Shown here: positions 1-5,951 of the stretch, one piece after another
Layout of the letters: every line of letters starts with the position of its first letter
Numbering within the stretch: the first letter of the stretch is position 1
DNA from: Desulfobacula sp.
GTDB taxonomy: Bacteria; Desulfobacterota; Desulfobacteria; Desulfobacterales; Desulfobacteraceae
DNA length: 8,160 nt
Reading direction: 5' to 3'
Assembly (NCBI GenBank): GCA_029940245.1
Contig: JAOZRF010000109.1
Coordinates: 1 to 8,160 of the forward strand
Translations under genes and position numbers: made by a program
The notes under the pieces: generated by a model
What the model saw: the letters and a program-made list of their open reading frames with translations, nothing else
Database searches by the model: none
What the model was told of the DNA's origin: nothing

Positions 1-558
1 GTGAGGTTAGGCGTTGATCCGCGGCATGCTGATCAAATGGTTCGAGGAACGGTTATATTGCCTAACGGACTTGGTAAGGAAGTAAAAGTATTAGTTTTTG
101 CAAAAGGTGAGAAAGAAAAAGAGGCCTTGGATGCAGGGGCAGACTTTATTGCCGATGAAGAGACAATTCAAAAGATCCAAGACGGATGGTTTGGTTTTGA
201 CAAAGCCATTGCAACTCCAGATATGATGGGAGCGGTCGGAAAGCTGGGTCGAATATTAGGACCCAGAGGTTTGATGCCCAATGCTAAAACCGGAACTGTA
301 ACCTTTGAACTTGAAAAAGCAATCAATGAAGTAAAAGCAGGAAAAATTGATTTCCGGGTTGAAAAAGCAGGGATTGTTCATGTTCCCGTGGGAAAAGTTT
401 CTTTTGGAGCAGCAAAATTAACTGAAAATGTTAAAGCCTTTTTAGATAAATTGGTCGCGCTAAAACCAGCTGCCAGTAAGGGAACTTACTTAAAAACAAT
501 CAGTATATCTTCAACAATGGGTCCAGGTATAAAAGTGGATCCCCTGTTGATCAAATAG
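1..558 (+). CDS. rplA: 50S ribosomal protein L1, 3' part (5' end outside window)
   Basis: Ribosomal protein L1 binds 23S rRNA and forms the mobile L1 stalk at the E site, helping release deacylated tRNA; in many bacteria it also represses its own rplKA mRNA. The 185 residues here begin at the conserved [12 protein letters not shown] block, which matches about residue 46 of E. coli L1 (VNLGIDARKSDQ). The GTG at position 1 is therefore an internal valine codon, not the start, and about 45 N-terminal residues are missing; the inferred total of about 230 is normal for the family. Family landmarks include the [10 protein letters not shown] loop, GTVT, GKVSF and the C-terminal [11 protein letters not shown] motif, followed by TAG at 556-558. 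rplJ follows on the same strand after a 167-base control region. No oddities were seen. The upstream neighbour would be expected to be rplK, but that lies outside the window. Confidence 0.97.
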   Translation: MRLGVDPRHADQMVRGTVILPNGLGKEVKVLVFAKGEKEKEALDAGADFIADEETIQKIQDGWFGFDKAIATPDMMGAVGKLGRILGPRGLMPNAKTGTVTFELEKAINEVKAGKIDFRVEKAGIVHVPVGKVSFGAAKLTENVKAFLDKLVALKPAASKGTYLKTISISSTMGPGIKVDPLLIK

Positions 559-574
559 ACTGAGAAAATAGATT
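547..574 (+). promoter_or_regulatory. Weak candidate sigma-70 promoter ahead of the L10 leader
   Basis: TTGATC (547-552) and TAGATT (569-574) are separated by 16 bases; each matches four of six consensus positions. Initiation would fall near 582, just upstream of the L10 leader RNA, the same arrangement as the E. coli PL10 promoter between rplA and rplJ. The -35 element overlaps the last codons of rplA. In AT-rich DNA such matches occur by chance, so this is only a candidate. Confidence 0.22.
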
Positions 575-582
575 TTGTAAAA

Positions 583-650
583 CTGTCATAGACAGTAGGT
601 GTGTTTTTATTTTAAAGCACATAATCGGATTTGCCGGCCTGCCGAGATAG
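583..650 (+). promoter_or_regulatory. Ribosomal protein L10 leader (autoregulatory RNA)
   Basis: The segment carries the hallmark paired strands of the L10 leader family: AGACAGTAGGTG (590-601) and CCTGCCGAGA (638-647). GTAGG (595-599) pairs with CCTGC (638-642), and the flanking AGACA and CGAGA supply the tandem G-A step of a kink-turn. An inner hairpin forms from GTGTTTT (601-607) and AAAGCAC (614-620), with one G-U pair and a six-base loop. It lies immediately upstream of rplJ, as in other bacteria, where L10 or the L10-L12 complex binds to repress the operon. CTGTC/GACAG (583-587/591-595) can form a competing small hairpin. Identification is by motif and context; boundaries are approximate. 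Confidence 0.8.
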
Positions 651-681
651 AAGATAATATAATTTTGTTTTGGTTTAGTTG

Positions 682-718
682 GCACCTTCGTACAAATATA
701 ATTTATGGAAGGAGGTGT
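682..718 (+). promoter_or_regulatory. Hairpin that can mask the rplJ Shine-Dalgarno sequence
   Basis: GCACCTTC (682-689) pairs over eight contiguous positions, two of them G-U, with GGAGGTGT (711-718), which contains the very strong rplJ ribosome-binding site. The loop is 21 bases. The same GCACCT strand (682-687) is also complementary to AGGTGT (597-602) inside the L10 leader, so two exclusive foldings are possible. This would link L10 binding upstream to access of ribosomes to rplJ. Complementarity is seen directly; the switch is inferred. Confidence 0.45.
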
Positions 719-725
719 AAGAAAA

Positions 726-1250
726 ATGCTGAATATTTCCCAAAAAAAAGAAAAGGTTAAAAGGCTCGCAAAAGAGTTTTCAGAATCTGAGATTTCCATA
801 TTGGTTGATTATAAAGGTCTGGATGTATTGAAAATGACCGACCTTCGTGCCCAACTTCGGAATGAAGGCATCCAGATGGAAGTTGTTAAAAATACATTGC
901 TGGATAGAGCATCAGAAGGTACAGATGCGGCCTTGATGAAAGATTTTTACAAAGGGCCCAATGCCATTGTTTTATCAAAAAATGATCCTGTAACTCCGGC
1001 AAAAATTCTCGTCAATTTTGCTAAAGATAACGAAAAGCTTGAGATTAAAGTAGCTGCCTTATCAGGGAAGCTTCTTAATCCTGATGAGATAAAACAATTG
1101 GCAACAATGCTGTCCATAGAAGAACTCCTTGGCAAACTGGTTTACACGCTTAATGCGGTTCCAACCTCATTTGTTACTGTTCTTTCCGCAGTTCCCAGAT
1201 CTTTTATTAATGTTCTTAATGCAATTAAAGATCAAAAAGAAGCTGCATAA
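726..1250 (+). CDS. rplJ: 50S ribosomal protein L10, stalk base
   Basis: L10 anchors L12 dimers to 23S rRNA next to L11 and forms the base of the stalk that recruits elongation factors. The product has 174 residues. Its N-terminal globular part (about 1-135) shows the family pattern KKEKVKRLAKEF, ILVDYKGL, LRAQLRNEG and VVKNTLLDRA. The rest is the long C-terminal helix that binds L12. That helix contains tandem 11-residue modules, LNAVPTSFVTV then LSAVPRSFINV then LNAIKDQ, and is about 10 residues longer than in E. coli, which suggests three L12 dimers. The start is ATG 726, which follows the near-perfect AAGGAGGTG (709-717). The in-frame ATG at 705 is rejected because its own codons are that Shine-Dalgarno sequence. 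Expression is probably controlled by the leader RNA upstream. rplL follows after 61 bases. Confidence 0.97.
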   Translation: MLNISQKKEKVKRLAKEFSESEISILVDYKGLDVLKMTDLRAQLRNEGIQMEVVKNTLLDRASEGTDAALMKDFYKGPNAIVLSKNDPVTPAKILVNFAKDNEKLEIKVAALSGKLLNPDEIKQLATMLSIEELLGKLVYTLNAVPTSFVTVLSAVPRSFINVLNAIKDQKEAA

Positions 1251-1311
1251 ACATTTTTATTTATAATTTTAGAAAAATATATTTTTTACAGTTTTATTTA
1301 GGAGAAAAACA
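1251..1311 (+). promoter_or_regulatory. Very AT-rich rplJ-rplL spacer with rplL ribosome-binding site
   Basis: Only 8 of these 61 bases are G or C, far below the neighbouring genes. It contains U-runs and A-runs and no hairpin of note. AGGAG (1300-1304) sits 7 bases before the rplL ATG, a near-ideal site. An unstructured U-rich stretch just upstream of a ribosome-binding site is the type of sequence that ribosomal protein S1 uses to enhance initiation, which would suit the several-fold excess of L12 over L10; that role is inferred. Confidence 0.5.
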
Positions 1312-1695
1312 ATGGCTGATACCACAAAAAATGATGTAATTGAATTCATATCAAACATGAGTGTTCTTGAACTTTCAGAGTTTGTAAAAGAGCTTGAAGA
1401 TAAATTTGGTGTAACTGCTGCTGCACCCATGGCCTTTGCTGCCGGCGCAATGCCTGCTGGTGAGGCTGTTGCAGAAGAAGAACAGACAGAGTTTGATGTT
1501 GTTCTCGAAACATTTGGTGATAAGAAAATTAACGTTATCAAAGAAGTTAGAGCGATCACAGGGCTTGGCCTTAAAGAAGCAAAGGCGCTTGTCGAAGAAG
1601 CACCAAAAGCAATCAAAGAGGGGATTTCAAAACAAGAAGCTGAGAAAATTAAAGAACAGTTAGAAGGTGCCGGGGCACAGGTTTCTGTAAAATAA
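1312..1695 (+). CDS. rplL: 50S ribosomal protein L7/L12, stalk protein
   Basis: L12 is the multicopy acidic protein of the ribosomal stalk; its C-terminal domain contacts EF-Tu, EF-G, IF2 and release factors and stimulates their GTPase. The 127-residue product is normal in length. Residues 1-33 form the helical dimerisation domain that docks on the L10 helix. Residues 34-57 are the flexible Ala/Gly/Pro/Glu-rich hinge ([20 protein letters not shown]). Residues 58-127 are the globular C-terminal domain, with [20 protein letters not shown], the factor-binding stretch [20 protein letters not shown], and [20 protein letters not shown] 1312 follows AGGAG with 7-base spacing; TAA is at 1693-1695. 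No anomaly was seen. The gap to rpoB is 118 bases and holds a hairpin likely to lower downstream transcription. Confidence 0.98.
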   Translation: MADTTKNDVIEFISNMSVLELSEFVKELEDKFGVTAAAPMAFAAGAMPAGEAVAEEEQTEFDVVLETFGDKKINVIKEVRAITGLGLKEAKALVEEAPKAIKEGISKQEAEKIKEQLEGAGAQVSVK

Positions 1696-1733
1696 CGGTT
1701 ATAAAACAAAATAGTATACAATAGTTTCAAGTT

Positions 1734-1748
1734 GCATAAAATTTATGC
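1734..1748. repeat. Perfect 15-base inverted repeat before rpoB
   Basis: GCATAAA (1734-1740) and TTTATGC (1742-1748) are exact reverse complements around a single central A. As RNA it could form only a short hairpin of about five pairs; as DNA it could be a protein-binding palindrome, but no known operator is recognised. Its last two bases (GC, 1747-1748) are shared with the first two bases of the adjoining GC-rich hairpin, so the two RNA structures cannot both form fully. Confidence 0.5.
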
Positions 1749-1782
1749 GGGGGCAGGGCAATAGTGCCATGTCTCCGCTTTT
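1747..1782 (+). terminator. Probable rplL-rpoB transcription attenuator (weak intrinsic terminator)
   Basis: GCGGGGGCA (1747-1755) pairs with TGTCTCCGC (1770-1778) over nine positions including two G-U pairs. After one G-A mismatch, GGCA (1757-1760) pairs with TGCC (1765-1768), closing a four-base loop ATAG. The stem is followed at once by TTTT (1779-1782). The short U-run predicts partial termination, not a full stop. E. coli has an attenuator in the same rplL-rpoB gap that passes only part of the transcription on to rpoBC, and an RNase III site nearby. The structure begins 52 bases after the rplL stop and ends before the rpoB ribosome-binding site. Confidence 0.6.
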
Positions 1783-1803
1783 ACGGTTGGAAAAACTCAC
1801 ACT

Positions 1804-1808
1804 GGGAG
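1804..1808 (+). promoter_or_regulatory. rpoB ribosome-binding site that fixes the start
   Basis: GGGAG lies 5 bases before ATG 1814. It supports this start over the earlier in-frame ATGs at 1745 and 1769, which have no comparable site and lie inside the attenuator hairpin region. Confidence 0.7.
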
Positions 1809-1813
1809 ATATC

Positions 1814-4800
1814 ATGACCGGAAGTCTTTTGATAAATAAGCGAATTAGAAAAGAATTTGGTAGCAGAAGAAAAATCATTGATATTCCTGATTTGATAGGG
1901 ATGCAAAGAAATTCTTACGAAGGTTTTCTTCAAAAAGGTGTTTTGCCTGAAGAAAGGGAAGAAAAGGGACTTCATGCCGTTTTTAAATCTGTTTTCCCAA
2001 TTAAGGATTTTACAGACACCTCGTCATTGGAGTATGTTTCATATTCTTTTGGTGAACCAAAGTATTCCATGAAAGAATGTACTTCAAGGGGAATGACCTA
2101 TGATATTCCCATAAATATCAAAGTTCGACTTGTTGTTTACGATCATGAGAAGGAAAATTCTGTTTCATCGATCCGTGACATCAAAGAACAAGAAATTTAT
2201 TTTGGTACCATACCATTGATGACACGACAGGGTACCTTTATTATTAATGGGACTGAAAGAGCTGTTGTCAGTCAGTTGCACAGATCATCCGGAGTATTTT
2301 TTGATCATGATAAAGGAAAGAAATATTCTGCAGGAAAAATTATATACTCTGCCAGAATAATTCCTGTCAGAGGTTCTTGGATTGATATGGAAATCGATGC
2401 CAAGGATATAGTTTATATAAGAATAGACAGAAGACGTAAATTTCCTGTTTCTATCCTTTTTAAGTCTTTTGGTTATACCAGTGAAGATATTTTGGATTTC
2501 TTCTATAATAAAGAACATATTATTAAAAAGGATGGATCGTTTTTTAAAGAGTTTTCCCAGGAAAATCTGACACGCCAAAGAGCCAGCTTTGATATTAAAT
2601 CTCCAAAAACCGGAGAGGTTGTTGTTAAAACCGGAAGAATTTTTACAAAACGAGCGTTGAAACAGCTAGAAGAAGACGGGCTTGATTATATCCCTATTGC
2701 AGAAAGTGAATTGATTGATAAAGCCTTTGCTCAGCGTATTATTGATGAAGAGACCGGGGAAATTATAGCTGAAGCCGGAGATCTGATTACTGAAGAAAGT
2801 TTTGGACTTGTAGCGGAAAAAGGTCTAACGGAGTTTAATATTCTTTGTGTCGATCCCAGAAGTTCAGATTCCATGAGGAAAACACTTTTCGCTGATAAAA
2901 TTCAGAATAAAGAAGAAGCTTTAATGGATATTTACAGGCGGCTTAGACCTGGAAATCCTGCAACAATGGAGGTGGCCCAGGATTTTATTGATCATCTTTT
3001 TTTTAGACAAGCCTATTATGATTTGTCTAAAGTGGGAAGGTTAAAAATGAATCATCGTCTTGGGGTTGATACGAAGATTGATGTAAAAACCCTGAGAAAA
3101 GAAGATGTTCTGTTAACCGCGGCTACATTAATTGAACTCAAAGATACTCAGGGAAAGGTCGATGATATTGATCATTTGGGGAATCGTCGTGTCCGGGCTG
3201 TGGGGGAACTTCTGCAAAATCATTATAGGATTGGTCTTGTACGGATGGAGAGGGCCATTAAAGAAAAAATGAGCATGCAGGAAGTGGATGCCATGATGCC
3301 CCACGATTTAATCAATCCTAAGCCTGTTTCAGCAGTTGTCCGGGAATTTTTTGGTACATCTCAGTTATCCCAGTTTATGGATCAGACTAACCCGTTGTCT
3401 GCAACCACACATAAAAGAAGGTTGTCTGCACTTGGACCTGGTGGGTTGACGAGGGAAAGGGCAGGGTTTGAGGTCAGGGACGTTCATCCTTCCCATTATG
3501 GAAGAATCTGTCCCATTGAGACGCCTGAAGGGCCAAATATCGGTTTGATTGTTTCGCTATGCACCTATGCAAGGGTGAATGATTTCGGTTTTATCGAAAC
3601 CCCTTTCAGGATTGCCAATGACGGAAATGCATCAAAAAAAATTAGACATCTAACAGCTTTTGAAGAGCAGGACCATCCTATCGGGCAAGCAAATGCCCCC
3701 CTTGACGTGGATGGTAATTTTATCAACCCTTTGGTTTCATCGCGAGTTGGTGGTGAATTCGAAATGATTGAAAATAAAAATGTAAAATTCATGGATGTTT
3801 CACCAAACCAATTGGTATCTGTGTCAGCATCATTAATTCCTTTTCTTGAAAACGATGATGCCAACAGAGCCTTGATGGGATCGAACATGCAGCGTCAGGC
3901 AGTTCCATTGATTAAAAGCGAAGCCCCTTTGGTCGGCACGGGAGTGGAAAGTGTTGTTGCTCGAGATTCCGGTGTTACAATCGTGGCAGATTATGATGGT
4001 ATAGTTGTTGATGTGGATTCCAAGCGGATTGTTGTACGAAATAGTGATTCTGAAGAAGTGAATTTTGAAAAAGCGGTTTCTATATATGATTGCTCAAAAT
4101 TTATTCGTTCTAACCAGAATACCTGTTTTAATCACCGCCCCATAGTTGTAAAAGGTGAATCTGTAAAAAAAGGTCAGGTTATTGCAGACGGCCCATCCAC
4201 TGAAATGGGTGAACTGGCTCTTGGTAAAAATGTTACAGTGGCTTTCATGCCCTGGGATGGATATAATTATGAGGACTCCATCCTGGTGAGTGAGCGGTTG
4301 GTAAAAGATGGTATTTATACCTCTATTCATATTGAAGAATATGAAGTTCTGGCACGGGATACTAAATTGGGGAAAGAGGAAATTACCCGGGACATTCCCA
4401 ACGTGGGTGAAGAAGCCTTAAAAAATCTTGATGAAAGTGGTATCATCCGTCTGGGTGCCGAAGTTAAATCCGGGGATATACTTGTTGGTAAGATTACACC
4501 CAAAGGTGAAACACAGCTTTCTCCTGAAGAAAAGCTTTTAAGGGCTATATTTGGTGAAAAAGCTGGAGATGTAAAAGACACATCCCTTTGTGTTCCCCCG
4601 GGCGTGCAAGGTAAGGTCATTGATGCAAAGGTCTTTTCAAGAAGAGGCCTTACAAAAGATGATCGAACAAGACTTATTGAAGATGATGAAATAGAACGGC
4701 TGGAAAAAGACAGGGATGATGAAATTAACATTATTTCTGATGTGGCACGGGAAAAAGTGGAGTCCATCCTTGCCAATAAAAAACTGATTACAGATCTTGA

Positions 4801-5941
4801 GAAAGCAGGAAAGGTACTGGTTAAATCTGGAACAAAGATAAAAGAGGGATCTTTGGCAGGGATTTCAGTGTCGGTGCTTGTCAATGTTTCGGTTAAGAAT
4901 GCGGTGGACACTGAAAAGGCCCAAATTATACTAGAGAATGCCCAGGAACAGATTAAAAGGGCAAGAGAACGGTTTAACAGGCAGGTATCCCGGTTTGAAA
5001 AAGGTGATGATCTTCCTCCTGGTGTATTAAAGATGATCAAAATCAGTATAGCTATGGAAAGAGTTCTTTCTGTTGGAGATAAAATGGCAGGTCGTCATGG
5101 CAATAAAGGTGTGGTTTCAAGAATTTTAAGGGTGGAGGATCTACCATACTTTGAAGATGGAAGACCGGTGGATATGGTACTCAATCCTTTGGGAGTCCCT
5201 TCTCGAATGAATGTTGGTCAGATTTTGGAGATTCATCTGGGGCATGCCGCCTATGGCCTGGGGCAGATAATAAATGAATACCTGGGTCAAATGAAACTGG
5301 ACAAATTAAGAGAAAAAGTTATTGAAATTTTTTCCATGACTGAAAATCAGAAGAAAGATATGAAAGAAGACACGCTTGCAAGGGATATTGAAAAAATGTC
5401 TAATGAAGAGCTTGTTGATTTCGCATCGCTTTACAAAAACGGTGTGCATATGGCGACACCGGTTTTTGATGGTGCCAGCGAGGATGAGATCAAACAGTTG
5501 ATAGATATGGCTGGATTTGATACATCAGGACAAGCAGTGCTTTATGATGGCAGGACCGGTGAACCTTTTGACAAAGCGGTAACCGTTGGAACCATGTACA
5601 TGCTTAAGCTTCACCATTTGGTTGATGATAAACTTCATGCACGCTCCATTGGTCCATATTCACTGGTTACTCAGCAGCCATTGGGTGGTAAAGCCCAGTT
5701 TGGTGGACAAAGACTGGGTGAGATGGAAGTCTGGGCAATGGAAGCATATGGTGCTGCCCATGCTTTACAGGAATTTTTGACTGTCAAATCTGATGATATG
5801 ATAGGCAGAACTCGAATGTATGAAAAAATAGTAAAAGGCCAGAATGTTCTTGAGCCTGGAATGCCTGAATCTTTCAGGGTTCTTACCAAAGAGCTGAATA
5901 GTCTGGGTTTGGATATGAATCTTTTAGAAGGAATTAAATAA
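1814..5941 (+). CDS. rpoB: DNA-directed RNA polymerase subunit beta
   Basis: Beta is one of the two large subunits of RNA polymerase; it forms one pincer of the DNA clamp and half of the active centre and binds rifampicin. The product has 1375 residues (E. coli 1342). From ATG 1814 the protein begins [16 protein letters not shown], placing KRIRK at residue 9 as in E. coli. Two insert regions known from proteobacteria are present: an SI1-like one at about 258-355 and an SI2-like one at about 945-1067. The rifampicin pocket (about 514-540) keeps Q520, F521, D523, H533, R536 and S538, so it looks drug-sensitive. E820 and D821 in the [11 protein letters not shown] motif, and K1090 and K1098 in [12 protein letters not shown], are the active-centre residues equivalent to E813, D814, K1065 and K1073. 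The C-terminal block [20 protein letters not shown] and PGMPESF is intact. One local oddity is the sequence MER at 1081-1083, where relatives usually have a basic KR pair. rpoC follows after 10 bases, suggesting coupled translation. Confidence 0.98.
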   Translation: MTGSLLINKRIRKEFGSRRKIIDIPDLIGMQRNSYEGFLQKGVLPEEREEKGLHAVFKSVFPIKDFTDTSSLEYVSYSFGEPKYSMKECTSRGMTYDIPINIKVRLVVYDHEKENSVSSIRDIKEQEIYFGTIPLMTRQGTFIINGTERAVVSQLHRSSGVFFDHDKGKKYSAGKIIYSARIIPVRGSWIDMEIDAKDIVYIRIDRRRKFPVSILFKSFGYTSEDILDFFYNKEHIIKKDGSFFKEFSQENLTRQRASFDIKSPKTGEVVVKTGRIFTKRALKQLEEDGLDYIPIAESELIDKAFAQRIIDEETGEIIAEAGDLITEESFGLVAEKGLTEFNILCVDPRSSDSMRKTLFADKIQNKEEALMDIYRRLRPGNPATMEVAQDFIDHLFFRQAYYDLSKVGRLKMNHRLGVDTKIDVKTLRKEDVLLTAATLIELKDTQGKVDDIDHLGNRRVRAVGELLQNHYRIGLVRMERAIKEKMSMQEVDAMMPHDLINPKPVSAVVREFFGTSQLSQFMDQTNPLSATTHKRRLSALGPGGLTRERAGFEVRDVHPSHYGRICPIETPEGPNIGLIVSLCTYARVNDFGFIETPFRIANDGNASKKIRHLTAFEEQDHPIGQANAPLDVDGNFINPLVSSRVGGEFEMIENKNVKFMDVSPNQLVSVSASLIPFLENDDANRALMGSNMQRQAVPLIKSEAPLVGTGVESVVARDSGVTIVADYDGIVVDVDSKRIVVRNSDSEEVNFEKAVSIYDCSKFIRSNQNTCFNHRPIVVKGESVKKGQVIADGPSTEMGELALGKNVTVAFMPWDGYNYEDSILVSERLVKDGIYTSIHIEEYEVLARDTKLGKEEITRDIPNVGEEALKNLDESGIIRLGAEVKSGDILVGKITPKGETQLSPEEKLLRAIFGEKAGDVKDTSLCVPPGVQGKVIDAKVFSRRGLTKDDRTRLIEDDEIERLEKDRDDEINIISDVAREKVESILANKKLITDLEKAGKVLVKSGTKIKEGSLAGISVSVLVNVSVKNAVDTEKAQIILENAQEQIKRARERFNRQVSRFEKGDDLPPGVLKMIKISIAMERVLSVGDKMAGRHGNKGVVSRILRVEDLPYFEDGRPVDMVLNPLGVPSRMNVGQILEIHLGHAAYGLGQIINEYLGQMKLDKLREKVIEIFSMTENQKKDMKEDTLARDIEKMSNEELVDFASLYKNGVHMATPVFDGASEDEIKQLIDMAGFDTSGQAVLYDGRTGEPFDKAVTVGTMYMLKLHHLVDDKLHARSIGPYSLVTQQPLGGKAQFGGQRLGEMEVWAMEAYGAAHALQEFLTVKSDDMIGRTRMYEKIVKGQNVLEPGMPESFRVLTKELNSLGLDMNLLEGIK

Positions 5942-5945
5942 GGAG
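5941..5945 (+). promoter_or_regulatory. rpoC ribosome-binding site that decides a TTG start
   Basis: AGGAG overlaps the last base of the rpoB stop codon and lies 6 bases before TTG 5952. No in-frame ATG or GTG occurs near it; the next in-frame ATG is about 80 codons on, inside the zinc-binding region. The site therefore points to TTG as the rpoC start and to tight rpoB-rpoC coupling. Confidence 0.75.
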
Positions 5946-5951
5946 AAGATT

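Noticed and set aside
1..3. GTG at the window edge as the rplA start codon
   Set aside because: It aligns with an internal valine of L1 at about residue 46 of the family, so the gene simply starts upstream of the window.
661..676. U-rich stretch after the L10 leader as an intrinsic terminator
   Set aside because: The T run is interrupted, and no stable GC-rich hairpin lies directly before it; the nearest paired strand (638-642) is too far upstream.
705..725. Upstream in-frame ATG for rplJ, adding seven residues
   Set aside because: The extra codons are themselves the AAGGAGGTG ribosome-binding site for ATG 726, and L10 proteins do not have such an extension.
1715..1720. TATACA as a -10 element of a promoter for rpoB
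   Set aside because: No acceptable -35 element lies 15-19 bases upstream, and the sequence is within AT-rich DNA where such hexamers are common.
1269..1730. A 153-codon open frame on the minus strand across rplL
   Set aside because: It is antisense to the well-supported rplL, with a Ser/Ala-rich composition produced by the reverse complement of rplL codons.
1745..1813. Upstream in-frame starts for rpoB (ATG 1745 and ATG 1769), adding up to 23 residues
   Set aside because: The segment forms the GC-rich attenuator hairpin, lacks a ribosome-binding site at the right distance, and does not resemble RpoB; ATG 1814 puts KRIRK at the canonical position 9.
4327..5040. A 237-codon open frame on the minus strand
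   Set aside because: It lies entirely within rpoB, is rich in Ser and low-complexity runs, and has no recognisable domain; it is a shadow of the real coding frame.
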